This document shows, piece by piece, positions 1 through 11,228 of a DNA stretch of 64,000 bases. Every line of letters starts with the position of its first letter. Within the stretch, counting starts at the first letter, position 1. The notes below the pieces were generated by a model. The model had not been told where the DNA came from, ran no database searches, and saw nothing but the letters and a program-made list of their open reading frames with translations. Made by a program: the position numbers and the translations under genes. This stretch comes from Notospermus geniculatus (lineage: Eukaryota; Nemertea; Pilidiophora; Heteronemertea; Lineidae), in NCBI GenBank assembly GCA_002633025.1, contig NMRB01000061.1:584686-648685 (forward strand), written 5' to 3'.

Positions 1-120
1 TTATGACACTGGATGGCAGATGTTTAGCTTAGTAGAGAGTACCGGTATCTCCTCAACGATGAACTAACAAGTAGACTGCAACAAAACTGTCTAGGCCTAC
101 ACTATGTTTTCAATTCTCAC

Positions 121-951
121 CTTTCCAATGACATCGAATGAGAAGGATGGAAATGAAATTATTTTTAAGTATCTAGCCAGGAACAACACAAACACAGTCG
201 CACACATCTGTCCAATCCCAAGAAACTGGAAGGATGGAAATCTGGAATGTAAAGATACCGGTACCGTATAGGGATCAGCAATACAAGTTCAAAGTTCAAA
301 GTCAACGAATTGGGCAGTCAATCGAGCAGTGATTACTGGCTAAGGGCTAGGCTGAAAAGATTAGGTGCCTAAGCCTATTTTAATTTCATTGAGCTGGGGA
401 CTGGGCTGTCTTGACTTGGGACATGGGACACTTGAGCATTGAATGAGCATTCTATTCTTCCATCAATCCATGACACGAACGAGGGAACAACATTACCGGT
501 AGGCCTAGGCGGCCTACAATAAGTAGGCCTACGCATGGTAGGCCATTTATTGGCTATAGGCCTAGAGGGATGGACCAGACCTGAGAGTGAGACCAGCCAA
601 CTGCCAACATCAATGGCAGATGCATCAGCATGTACCAGTACCATGAACAATGTCAATGAATGCTGAAGAATCATCCATGTATGTATGAAGTAGACGATAG
701 TTTATCACATTATCAATAGATGTCGCTTCAGTTCGTTTCTAAAACTGACCCCTTTATTTTCCTAAAATACAGCTACTCAGTGCTCAGACTTCACGTGAAA
801 CTTACTTGTAACTGGTGAGGATGGTTTTATTCACAATTACAATGAAAAACGAACTGATTCCATAAAATCCTGCCGAAGCTAATCGCACCAAAAGCGGCAC
901 CTCAGCCGAAGCAGGATCCACGACGACAGCCGCTGCCATCTTGAATGTCAT
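121..951 (-). CDS. SLC35D: SLC35D-like nucleotide-sugar transporter, exons 1-2 of a second copy (partial)
   Basis: Two coding exons on the minus strand, 806-951 (start codon at 951) and 121-241, match exons 1 and 2 of the complete gene at 6455-10644. Both keep the reading frame and the splice donors. Exon 2 is identical at protein level; exon 1 has Val where the other copy has Met, just before the first membrane helix. The remaining exons would lie left of base 1, so I cannot tell whether this is a full paralogue, a broken partial copy or the other haplotype. Its 5' flank now abuts a BEL LTR at 1679. Confidence 0.85.
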
Positions 952-1244
952 GGGCGTTCGGTCTAAATATCGAGTGATGCGACGCTGAGTCGATTGGCGG
1001 GAAATTCGAACATCGCGCGCGCTAGATCGCCATCGAACGTACCGCAATTTGTTTCAGAGATATGTCCTGATACAAATACGACAGTGTTTGCACAGTCATG
1101 GACTTTAATTTCAGTATTCTCTGCAAGACAGGCCTAGTAGGTCAGTCTACGGTACTAAGCCTAAAAGGGACATGCGATTTTTTTCAGTTACATCTTTTCC
1201 AGTTTTTCTGATGAAAAAAATTTACATTATCGCTTTTTCAAAAT

Positions 1245-1515
1245 GATATTTCCGTGGAACTATATAATTCTCCGCGGAAATATATATTTTTCCGCAGAAA
1301 TATATTTTCCTTTGCGCAAATAGAATTAGATAAATAGAAATCATTGTTTTTTTCGCTGAAATAAATTATATCCGCAAAGGAATATGTAATTTTATAATAA
1401 AATACCGTAAAAAACACCACAATTCCGCAGAAAAAAGATGCCTTTCCACGGAACAGAATTATTTATTCAGCGGAAAATATAATAAAATTCCGCAGAAAAA
1501 AATTTTGCGGGCTGA
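1245..1515. repeat. AT-rich block with repeated TTCCGC(G/A)GAA words, copy 1
   Basis: TTCCGCGGAA, TTCCGCAGAA and close variants recur, separated by AT-rich sequence. Some of these words are self-complementary. The block lies about 300 bp upstream of SLC35D exon 1 and is repeated at 10968-11228 in the other copy. It could be a degenerate mobile element or simple repeat. A regulatory role is possible but nothing in the sequence shows it. Confidence 0.6.
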
Positions 1516-1678
1516 GCCTAGATCAGACTGCACCATAACGGCCGCTAGTCCTGCGTTTGGCGGACTCATGAGGCTAACACTAATATAAAATTTTACAAGG
1601 CTGGCCTAATAAAGTGGTCACATGGGCATGACTCTGGACCCATGACCTTGGCGGGGAGATGCCTAGGCCCGATGGAGG

Positions 1679-1946
1679 TGTTACTGCCGATTCGGCGTTC
1701 CATTCGGCGTTGACTATGATGACGTCACTCGTGACGTCATCGTTCTTGCCATGGCGCACTTGCCATGACGTATTTGCCATGACGTATTCGTCGTGGCGTA
1801 TTTAACTGTTGATTTTGACGGTTACGTTCTTGCCGTTGATTTGATGTTCGTGCTCCGTCATGGACGGACGCTTTGTAAATGTACTTAGATAATAAATACA
1901 GTCCTCTTAATACGAAATATATCTTCCTCCTGTCGTCGATACAACA
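1679..1946 (+). mobile_element. BEL/Pao retrotransposon 5' LTR
   Basis: The 268-bp segment starts TGTT and ends AACA, the short inverted termini expected of an LTR. It starts exactly where homology between the two SLC35D copies ends. A primer-binding site follows 2 bp later and a gag frame after that. No 3' LTR is found in the window, so target-site duplication and LTR age cannot be read. The 3' limit rests on the AACA terminus and its spacing to the primer site. Confidence 0.8.
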
Positions 1947-1948
1947 TT

Positions 1949-1965
1949 TGGTCCTTCGAGCCGGA
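1949..1965 (+). other. Primer-binding site matching tRNA-Tyr
   Basis: The 17 bases starting TGGTCCTTCGAGCCGGA are complementary to the 3' end of metazoan tRNA-Tyr, whose acceptor stem begins CCTTCGA and whose 3' end is CCA. The position directly after the LTR and before the gag start at 1984 fits minus-strand priming in an LTR retrotransposon. Confidence 0.8.
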
Positions 1966-1983
1966 TGATATAAGGAACCGACG

Positions 1984-4291
1984 ATGTCGATGGGAGGTCT
2001 GGACGTGGCAGAAGAGGTAGGCCGCCTCAAACACCAGAAAGCGGTGGTGAAGGGTAACATCACCCGAAGATTGAAGTTGTTGTTAGGGTTTAGAAGTAGG
2101 CCTATGGGGGCAGCATCATCCGAATCACGTGAGCGGTTGAAAGCATGCATTGGTGAAGTGCTGGCTCTCAGGGAAAGGGCTGATGAGCTGTGTCAGTCTT
2201 TGATGGAATTCTGCCCAGACCAGATTGAAGAAATCAACAAATGGCTCGACGCTGAATACGACCGCGTCGAGGAAGCAGTTGATGCGGCTGAGCGTCTGTT
2301 GGATGCTGAGCCTGATGGTGAATGTGTCGTTGTTCCCAGGCCTAATTCGGAGAAGTCAAAGATGCAAACGGATGCGCTGTCAGTTGTGGCGTCGGATGAC
2401 GAGTCGGCCATATTTCCGCGGTACGCCCAGCCTGAAAAGGAGCCGACATCTCGATCTGAATACGTTGACGGTTGGGTAAATTCGAAATGTATCCAGAACC
2501 CTACTCATCATTGTCCTCCTGTTCAAATCGTTGGAGACAGTCCGGTTGGAGTTGCTGACGTTCGCCATGATAATGTCGCTCACGGGAGTTGGGCGTTCGG
2601 TAAGTCGCTTCCAAAGCTGTCGCTGCCAGAATTTGACGGAGATCCATTGAATTGGGTTGACTGGATCGGAATGTTTGATGCCGTGGTGCACCGTACTCCC
2701 CTGACAGATTCAGAAAAGTTGACGCATCTTCAACATGCTGTCCATGGACGTGCCAAAGACGAGATCAGGGGATTTGGCTACGATGGAACGTATTACCACG
2801 ACGCGCTGCAAGCTCTGAAGACAAGATTTGGCAAGAGACAATTTGTGGTTAGAGCTCATTTAAACAAGCTAGATGCATTTAATCCTATCTCTGAAAATGT
2901 TGTTAATTCTGATAGTGTGTTTGCTCTTGCAGCCCTCGTCAGGAATCTGGTGTTAGCTTTTCAGAGGATGGGTTACGTAGGTGATTTGAATGCTGTAGCG
3001 AATGTAGAAAAGGTGGTGAGTAAGTTTTCTTCCAGCATGAGGTTGAGGTGGGCGCGTCACTTGGCGAACACTGGGTTGGATCAACCGTCGTTGTTCATTC
3101 TGGGTTCTTGGTTAGAAGGTGAGATTAGAGCTCTAGAATGGTTGCAGCCTGAATCCGATGTTGAACCGAAGTCTGGACCAAGATGCGTGAAGTCCTCCGT
3201 GAAGACAGCCACTGTAGCAACTTATGTAACTCAGGAATCTAGTAGTCCATGTCCACTTGAAGACGGTGATCATAGTCTCGGTGACTGCCCTAAATTCAAA
3301 GCCATGGGTCAAACTGAAAGGAAGAATTTGGTTGTTCGGAATAAGCTTTGTTTTGTGTGTCTGCATCAGGGTCACTTTGTGCGTACTTGTCGTGAAAAGC
3401 GTTGCGGTGTTGGTGATTGCAAACGTAATCATCATAGGCTTCTGCATGTGGATGAATCGCAGGGTTCGGAATCTTCATCTGCAGCTTCTGATCACTCTGA
3501 AACATGTAATGCTGCTGAGCACTCTGGTAAGGTGAGTTGTGAGAAATCCCATGTGTTGCTTCAGGTTTTGCCAGTGGTTGTTCATGGGCCGGCTGGGTCC
3601 GTTTCTACGTATGCCATGTTGGATGCGGGGAGTACATGCTCTTTGATGTTGGAGAGTACCGCGAAAAAGCTCGGTGTACACGGTGACTTGCATAGCCTGA
3701 ATTTGAGTGGAATTCGTGATCAGAGCTTCATATCTGCGCGTAAGGTTTCTGTCTCAGTGAGTGATCTTGACGGGGTGGAGAAGCATGATGTTGATTCCGT
3801 CTGGGTGGTTGACAATTTGAATTTGCCAGTTACTACGGTAGACATGTCGTGTGAAAAGAATAGATGGGAACATCTCCGCGATTTGCAGCTGCCATCGGTC
3901 AAGGGCCAACTAGTAACAATCTTGCTGGGCTGTAATGCTTATGATTTGATCAAACCAGTGCAGATTGTGTCAGGGCCACAGGGCTCACCTCATGCAGTTA
4001 AGACGGTTCTTGGTTGGACTGTTGTGGGAAGGGTACCGAGCGTGAGTAATGACCAGGTATTTGTTTGTAGTGCGCATGTTGTGTCACCAGATGAGGGCGT
4101 CAGGTGCGGCGTAGGAGAGGAATTAAGCACGACTTTGCCAAACAGTTGCGGAATAGCGGATGACGGAAGTAGCGAAATTAACCCGACGGAGTTCTCATCA
4201 GAGAGCAGGTGGTTACATGGGCCGGCAATTCTTCAGTTGCCAGTAGAGAAGGAATGGCCTGTCACTTTGGTGTCGAGTTTGGTTGTGAACA
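1984..4291 (+). CDS. BEL/Pao retrotransposon Gag and aspartic protease, truncated at an N
   Basis: An open frame of about 769 codons begins 18 bp after the primer site. It has an N-terminal coiled-coil-like segment (about residues 45-110) and a Pao-type gag domain of the DUF1759 kind (about 205-330). A CCHC zinc knuckle follows with Cys456, Cys459, His464 and Cys469, then a second Cys/His cluster to about 488. A DUF1758-type aspartic protease comes next with an Asp-Ala-Gly active-site triad at about 547-549. Reverse transcriptase, RNase H, integrase and the 3' LTR are all missing: the frame runs into a single N at 4292 and unrelated sequence follows. The intact frame suggests a young insertion cut short by assembly. 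Confidence 0.92.
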
Positions 4292-4292
4292 A

Positions 4293-6454
4293 NTAGGTCA
4301 CGTGACCGACGTTTTTGACATGTGTAAATGATGAATGCACAAGATTACGGTAGGGATCCCAGCAACGATAGAGGGCAGCACGCCGAAACCCGTCACGTCA
4401 TGCATGTACAATGGACGCCATACAGAACTTATGACAAAAAACGGAAAAGTATAATATCTCAGCAGCGCCACCTATTATTTTAGTTTTACGCCGGGCGTTT
4501 TGCAGATACATCCTAGTACTAATGCACTGCGAAGGAATTTAGAAAATATATGAACCCATAGGGCTCAACTACAGTAAAAACCGATTTTCACTAAAGCGAT
4601 CACAGCACCCCCTTTTATCTTCATTTGTGCCGAGGCATGATGGGACATCAACATGCACCAACATCAACTCAAATTCGACCTTACTAAAATTTGTCTAGAT
4701 ATGGGGTATACAAGGCCTTTAATTCACCTTCAACTACCACGTTACCCGGGAGCCAATCACCATTATTTCAAAATTTTACCCGCAAATATCCTGAGTTATA
4801 ATTTGTCATTTCGATCTGCATGGATATTTCCAATCTGTATGGATACTTTTTTGTTCTGCATAAAATTAAATCAGTGCAGTGGATGTACTTCCAGTTCCGA
4901 ACGTTTGTAGAAAGTTCTGCATAGGTATTATCCAATCTGAATATTTTCCGTTTTGGCGTGCCATAGGCCGCCACTTTTCAGTTTTGAATCTCATGACGTC
5001 ACGAAAGCCAGCCAATCGGAATCGAATAGATTTGCTGCAAAGATCGAATGGGTTATTCGATCCACATCGAATGTGTTGTGCGATAAAATCGAATAGCTTG
5101 TTCGATCCAAATCGCATGGCCTGTTCGATAATATCGAATGACCTATTCGATCCAGTCAAATATACTCAGTGGCCCATTCAGTGCAAATTGAACAATCATT
5201 CGATAACGTTATCGAATAAGGTATTTGATGAAATCAAAAGAAACTTTTCGATTATCAAAATGAAAAACGAATTTGTATTTGATTGAATCGATTCATATTT
5301 TGATAAAATCAAACTATACGTTCGATAAAACTGTCAGACACTTTTGACTTTTTTCACTTTTACAATGCTTGCGACCTTGATTATCCAAGATACATAGCAT
5401 TGAATTCTGCTACATTTAACAGGCCATACCCTATTGCGAAAACTCTCTATGTCTTGCCAGTATCCATCCTGAGAATCTCAGGTCCTTTGACAGGGAGTTT
5501 TCGCAAAGCCCACGAAACGGAAACGCGAACACCAAACCCATTGTTAGATGCCACGAAGAGNGGAATAATGACGGGATCTGGTCACGTGGTGGAAGTTATT
5601 TGAATCTGTCGCCATGGCGAGTCATTTGCAACTGCAAGGGAATCAGATACGTCTCGCAGTACATGAAACTTACATCAACACGATGTTCTAGATTGCTAAT
5701 AGGTAGGTTTTCTACAAATGACTCGGCTACTGCTGTATATCGCAAAACAGCCTTTCTAGTGTTCTACATGTCTCCGCCCTTTCAAAATGAACACTGTTGT
5801 TAATGGCAAATGGAGACATTCATATATATCATCAATTTTCTGCAAATCAATCTGGGATTTTCTACAAAATATTGAGTTTACTAATGACTAGCAGGAGGCC
5901 TCGCTATACCGAAGACACCCAAGAACCAACGGCATTTCCACACAACACTGTGATAAAGGAAAATTCTACACATGTGAGAATTTGCACCAAAATGAGAAAG
6001 AAACACATTACATTAGGAAATTTGAGGTGTATTTTTCAAACATAAAGTGACATAAATGGAAGAATGAGCATTTTGACTTAACTCGTTACTAAGTACACCA
6101 ACCATACATATTACACCGTTACTAAGTATACCAACCATTCACATTACACCGTACCTGTATATAAAATGTATTCCAACATCATATCACATAAATTTTTATT
6201 TTTACAATGGTCCCTTCCCAATTCTGACGTCATGTGAATGAACAAATGCAAAAAATATAAACTAAACAAGTATTAGCACTGCTTAGACTTGACTAAGTAT
6301 ATGAATAAAATTCGCTAAATCAAGAGTAGACAACTTGTGACCAAAGACACTAAAAGAAAAATAAATTTTTGATGGCTATGTCCCAGCTGGCATTGTTCAG
6401 TAAATAACAGCCTCCAAAATCATCGAGATTTGGTGCTCATAAACACTTTGAAGG
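4293..6454. other. Intergenic stretch between the BEL fragment and the SLC35D 3' end
   Basis: No gene is supported. It contains a five-unit hairpin array at 5043-5155, dispersed TCGAT/ATCGA words to about 5330, and a single N at 5561. Minus-strand AATAAA-like words near 6197 could serve as the SLC35D polyadenylation signal. Plus-strand frames at 5400-6045 are short and show no family features. Confidence 0.5.
5043..5155. repeat. Tandem array of 22-23 bp imperfect palindromes (5 units)
   Basis: Units start near 5043, 5066, 5088, 5111 and 5133, alternating 23 and 22 bp. Each has the form ATCGAAT, about five variable bases, then (A/G)TTCGAT or a variant and a short CCA/AAA linker. Each unit can fold on itself. 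Related words continue to about 5330, including a perfect palindrome around TTCGATAACGTTATCGAA near 5199-5216. Confidence 0.75.
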
Positions 6455-9400
6455 TCAAACAGAACTTTGATCCTTCTTCGCAACATCCGACATCCTTCCA
6501 TCTGGGCTTGACTTCTTTTTCAGCAAGAATGTCACATAGGTGTACACAACACTGCCCATTGCACTGAAAAAGACAGAGGACAAGTTGAGAGCAGCATGTT
6601 TACTTAAAGAGGCTGAAAACTGAAAACAGCAAAGGGATTAGTCATAATATGTGACCGTCCACAGCAAAACCAGTCGCATGTCGCTCAGAAGGTGAGCCGC
6701 AACGAACTAAGATGACACCAGAAGAGAATGGAAGAAATAGATTATTTCAGATTTCATAACAGGCAGACAATATTGAAAGTGACAAACATTTGGTCTCAAC
6801 CTGCCAAGCGAAGAGCGACATGCGACTGGCTTTGCTGTGGAGGGTCACATATATACAAAACACACAATTTTGTCTAAAGAGCCAAAAATGAACTAAAGTA
6901 GAGCTCCAGGCTCACGTCAATATTCTCAAATTGACAAATTACCTGATATTCAGACCCATGAAGTTAACCACAGAGAAGATGTAGTCGCCTCCAAGGAACA
7001 TCCCAAGATATGTGATGAGGAGATTCTGAAGTAAGTAATAACAACAAATGCAGACTATGAAATATGTAGGCAGCTGTCAGTGCATTATGTAAGATTTTAC
7101 AAGAACATCTTGACATCACTGCCTACAGTCTCTTCAACTACGTTCCTTGCATGAGGAGTGATTGGAACTCTTGTCAGGGCAAGATGACTGTTTGGTGAAA
7201 GGACATTTCAATCTAACACCATAACATACAACTAACGATAGGGACGATGTAAATTCAAAAGCTCTGGGACAGCAATCCTACAGGTCTTCACAGAAAATGT
7301 GACTTTAACAATCAAAGTTACAGCGACAGTTACGCACCTTTAAGACACCAATGATGGTTGTAGTCAAAGCGGAGTTGTAATGTGTGCAGAGAACAATGGA
7401 GTACATCAGGATGAATCCCATGATACATGACAAGCAGAAGTAAAGGAGAAATAACGGATCTCCCCAATCTTTAAATTCTGAAACCTAAACAGAATATAAC
7501 AGGATTTAGTTTTAAGGGTCCGGCTCATTTTGTCCATCGGAAAACTATCAGCCGGAAAGAAAGTAACTCATTCCTAAGACAAGTCAAAAGAGATGAACTG
7601 GAATGGTTTTCCTCATGACTGTATGGTCTCTACTTGGCCATGTTGGCCCAAAATAGCCCAGGGAGAATGGATGACAGTGCTCAAGACGGATGGCAATATC
7701 AGAATCAACAGCTTGCACCAGTTTGTATTGAAATATTAAATTGAGTTGTTGACAGGTTTACTTTCATCCAAACTAAGGTTGGTGCATACACCTACCTGAC
7801 TAAGCTGATTCGTAAAACATGCTACCACAAATGCAGGAATCACCATGAATAAAGCGTTGTAATACAGCAGACCATATTTCCCCAGCTCCTGTAAGAAGAG
7901 AATTGACATCAGGACAGGCATCGTAAGAGACATCTATTATTGATTTGAGGAAATATCCACTCTCACACTTTGGTAATGGTCTGAGCACTCTGCTTTCCTT
8001 GGCATAGAGAGCCTGGTTTTAGAGTTTGTGCCATATTTCCGAATGGTTCAGGATAAGAAGAAAGATATCTCTGCCTTAAAAGACCGGGACTCTTCTTATC
8101 TTACCCTTGAATCTAACTTCTTCTTCATATAAACCCCATTAAGTGCAGTGAATAGATCATTCAGTAAGATAAATATGTATCCGACCAGATCAAAAGCAAG
8201 GTCATCGCTGAAAAAGAAAGGGCAATGTGTCAAGATGAAGTTCTACACAACATTCAGGGTTTCATTCACGGAGGGGGGATTTATCCAAAATCATTACAGG
8301 TATCTCTATCAAAAAGTTCTCCACGTACTAACCTTGCTGCAACCAGAGCACCAAAGATCATGAGAAAGACCGAGATTTTTACAAAATGAGGAGCTTTCAC
8401 GCTGAAAAGATAATTGAGAAATCAATTATCATACGGTACGCAAACGTGATTGAGTGGTCACATCGGTATCACAATCTATGAGTGCCTACGTACAGATGCT
8501 CCACAGCTCTAATCAATGATAACCAATAGTGCTGTACACATGGTACATTGTCCAACATGTCCAATACAACGGCCAGTTTTTGTTGGGAACTGACTAAAAC
8601 CACAATTAATTATTTCATTATCCTGTTTTGTTACGCTACCGGTGCCTTACCCTAATAGAAGCTGTTCCAGAATCATTGTCATCAGAATTGAAAATCTTCT
8701 AAGTACTGTGAACATGGGCAAGCTGTAAAAAGTTGAAGAGATGTGTTAGAAGAGACTTGAAAAACATTAAAAAAAGTTGCAGGTGCAGGTCGAAAAACAA
8801 GTGGAACAGCAGCCATGGCTGTGTCTGGAATTCGGCTCAATAGAAGTCTGCATCATTTTCTCACCTTAGCTTCTTTGTTCCACCAAGACCAAACACTAAA
8901 TTGGCAAGAAATATCACAGGCAACGGCATCACCTGAAAGGGTCGAAAAGGAGTTGAAATGTACATCTAAGCTTTGCTATAACATGTATAAGACTACTGGT
9001 CAAAAGAGGTTCTACTGTAGGCTTATGACCTGACATATGGCAGAGACAGCACTGCAGATTCAAATGAAATGCCCAAATACATGTATTTCATAACGGACAT
9101 GATGGAAGACAGCTAGACCAGGGACATTTTATTTTAGGCCTAAAAAAAAAATGTCTTGTTTCGGGTCATGTCAGTTTGAAAAATTAGGGTCGGTCGGTCG
9201 GAATAAAATTTTATTTTTTACAAATTTTTTCCCAAAGTTTGCTTGAAAAACTGTGTGTAAAATAGGAAATGTCAGCTGAAATAACGAAGTGGAACTGATC
9301 TGTAACATAGGGGGCCTAGGAAGAGCTGTAGATTCTGCCATGTCATGAATGTTCCTTCTTCATTTGTTGTTCTCTTGTCATTTTTTGAAAGTTTTAATTG

Positions 9401-10644
9401 AAAAAACAGTATTATTGTGTGATTTTTTAGTTTTATTTTTTCTAGGTTTGGAAAAAAATTTTAGGGTCGGGGCATTTTCAGGAGGGTCGGTCGGCTGACC
9501 CGAAACAAGACATTTATTTTTTTAGGCCTTATCAGCCTTGAACTCTCAATCATGTCAATCCCTGAATGACACTTAGGCCTATTACACTGAATGGCAATTG
9601 GCAGATGTTTAGCTTTGTAGAGAGTATCTCCTGATGGATGAACAAGTTGACTGCAACAAAACTGTCCACACATGATGTTTCAATTCTCACCTTTCCAATG
9701 ACATCAAATGAGAAGGAAGGAAATGAAATTATTTTTAAGTATCTAGCCAGGAACAACACAAACACAGTCGCACACATCTGTCCAATCCCAAGAAACTGGA
9801 AGGATGGAAATCTGGAATGTAAAGATACCGGTACCGTATGACAATTAGGGATCAGCAAATACAAGTTCAAAGTTCAAAGTCAATGAATTGGGCAGTCAAT
9901 CGAGCAGTGATTACTGGCTAAGGGCTAGGCTGAAAAAATTAGGTGCCTAAGCCTATTTTAATTTCATTGAGCTGGGGACTGGGCTGTCTTGACTTGGGAC
10001 ATGGGACACTTGAGCATTGAATGAGCATTGTATTCTTCCATCAATCCATGAGGCTTCCCTTACATTGAAGTATACGGTATACGAAAACACCGATTAACAA
10101 AGGCTTCCTGAGGATTCACGACCGTGAAGCCATTGTTAACCGACGTTTTCGTATACCGTATAGGCTACTTCGATGTAAAGGAAGCCTGACTGACACGAAC
10201 GAGGGAACAACATTACCGGTACTACAATTAAGTAGGCCTACGCATCGCATGGTAGGCCTATTGGCTATAGGCCTAGAGGGATGGACCAGACCAGCCAACT
10301 GCCAACATCAATGGCAGATGCATCAGCATGTGATGTACCAGTACCATGAACACTGAATGCTGAAGAATCATCCATGTATGAAGTAGACGATAGTTTATCA
10401 CATTATCAATAGATGTCGCTTCAGTTTGTTTCTAAAACTGACCCCTTTATTTTCCTAAAATACAGCTACTCAATGCTCAGACTTCACGTGAAACTTACTT
10501 GTAACTGGTGAGGATGGTTTTATTCACAATTACAATGAAAAACGAACTGATTCCATAAAATCCTGCGGAAGCTAAACGCATCAAAAGCGGCACCTCAGCC
10601 GAGGCAGGATCCACGACGACAGCCGCTGCCATCTTGAATGTCAT
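6455..10644 (-). CDS. SLC35D: SLC35D-type UDP-sugar transporter (10 exons, complete)
   Basis: Coding exons on the minus strand are 10499-10644, 9691-9811, 8865-8932, 8651-8722, 8333-8401, 8105-8207, 7796-7888, 7338-7484, 6943-7025 and 6455-6563. All introns are GT-AG and phases agree, giving 336 aa, close to family length (about 337-355). Family landmarks include FYGISSF and VNK in helix 1, LPMFTVLRR (exon 4), DLAFDLVGY and ALNGVY (exon 6), [15 protein letters not shown] (exon 7), [10 protein letters not shown] (exon 8) and LGGDYIFS (exon 9). Members are ten-helix ER/Golgi antiporters that import UDP-glucuronate, UDP-GalNAc or related sugars for glycosaminoglycan synthesis and glucuronidation; which sugar is carried cannot be read here. 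I chose the start at 10644, or the in-frame Met at 10632, because a 2-base indel breaks the upstream frame between the two copies. The P450 lies head to head about 1.4 kb away. Confidence 0.95.
6647..6854. mobile_element. Miniature inverted-repeat element in SLC35D intron 9
   Basis: The ends ATATGTGACCGTCCACAGC and the reverse complement of GCTGTGGAGGGTCACATAT form arms of about 40 bp. They also share CCAGTCGCATGTCGCT. The element is about 208 bp with no coding capacity, so it is likely a non-autonomous DNA transposon. Confidence 0.8.
9136..9530. mobile_element. Inverted-repeat element with GGTCGGTCGG interior, SLC35D intron 2
   Basis: The left end reads AGGCCT, an A-run, then ATGTCTTGTTTCGGGTCA. 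The right end is its inverse, TGACCCGAAACAAGACAT, a T-run and AGGCCT. Inside each arm are AGGGTCGG and GGTCGGTCGG words. Length is about 395 bp with no coding potential. The closed structure suggests a non-autonomous DNA transposon. Confidence 0.8.
10051..10187. mobile_element. 137-bp hairpin element absent from the duplicate copy
   Basis: The ends AGGCTTCC(C/T)TTACAT(T/C)GAAGTA and an inner TATACGGTATACGAAAAC pair as inverted repeats. Copy 1 reads straight through CAATCCATGACACGAAC at 468-484, giving an empty site. TGA occurs on both sides in copy 2, compatible with a 3-bp target duplication plus a few extra bases. Confidence 0.85.
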
Positions 10645-10967
10645 GGGCGTTCGGTCTAAATATCGAGTGATGCGACGCTGAGTCGATTGGCGGGAAATTC
10701 GAACATCGCGCGCGCTTGATCGCCATCGAACGCACGCCGCAATTTGTTTCTGAGATATGTCCTGATACAATTACGACAGTGTTTGCACAGTCATGGACTT
10801 TAATTTCAGTATTCTCTGCAAGACAGGCCTAGTCCTTATCTTAGGCCTGTAAATAGGTCAGTCTACGGTACTAAGCCCATTAATAAAGGGACATGCGATT
10901 TTTTTCAGTTACATCTTTTCCAGTTTTTGTGATGAAAAAAATTTACATTATCACTTTTTCAAAATGA

Positions 10968-11228
10968 TATTTCCGCGGAACTATATAATTCTCCGCAGAA
11001 ATATATTTTCCTTTGCGCAAATAGAATTAGATAAATAGAAATCATTGTTTTTTTTCGCTGAAATAAATTATATCCGCAGAGGAATATGTAATTTTATAAT
11101 AAAATACCGTAACAAAAATTCCGCCGAAAAAACACCACAATTCCGCAGAAAAAAGATGCCTTTCCACGGAACAGAATTATTTATTCAGCGGAAAATATAA
11201 TAAAATTCCGCAGAAAAAAAAATTTGTG
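10968..11228. repeat. AT-rich block with repeated TTCCGC(G/A)GAA words, copy 2
   Basis: Counterpart of 1245-1515. It lacks one of the repeated words present there and carries an extra TTCCGCCGAA word, so the block has changed by word gain and loss since duplication. It lies about 320 bp upstream of the complete transporter's coding start. Confidence 0.6.

Larger units (their letters stand above)
1..1678. repeat. Segmental duplication, copy 1 (pairs with about 9581-11404)
   Basis: This stretch matches about 9581-11404 at high identity in the same orientation, with small indels. It carries SLC35D exons 1 and 2, the 5' flank and an AT-rich block rich in TTCCGC words. Homology stops where the BEL LTR starts, near 1679, while copy 2 continues into the P450 upstream region. 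The left limit lies outside the window. Copy 2 has a 137-bp hairpin element (10051-10187) that is absent here. It could be a real tandem duplication or a second haplotype placed in series. Confidence 0.9.

Noticed and set aside
5043-5155. CRISPR-like array
   Set aside because: There are no unique spacers, the units are themselves palindromes in direct contact, and the genome is eukaryotic.
4879-5286. 135-codon plus-strand open frame
   Set aside because: It is generated by the TCGAT hairpin array, whose repeated words avoid stops.
10645-10770. Longer SLC35D N-terminus starting at 10770
   Set aside because: The upstream frame is broken by an indel between the two copies, whereas the frame from 10644 onward is conserved.
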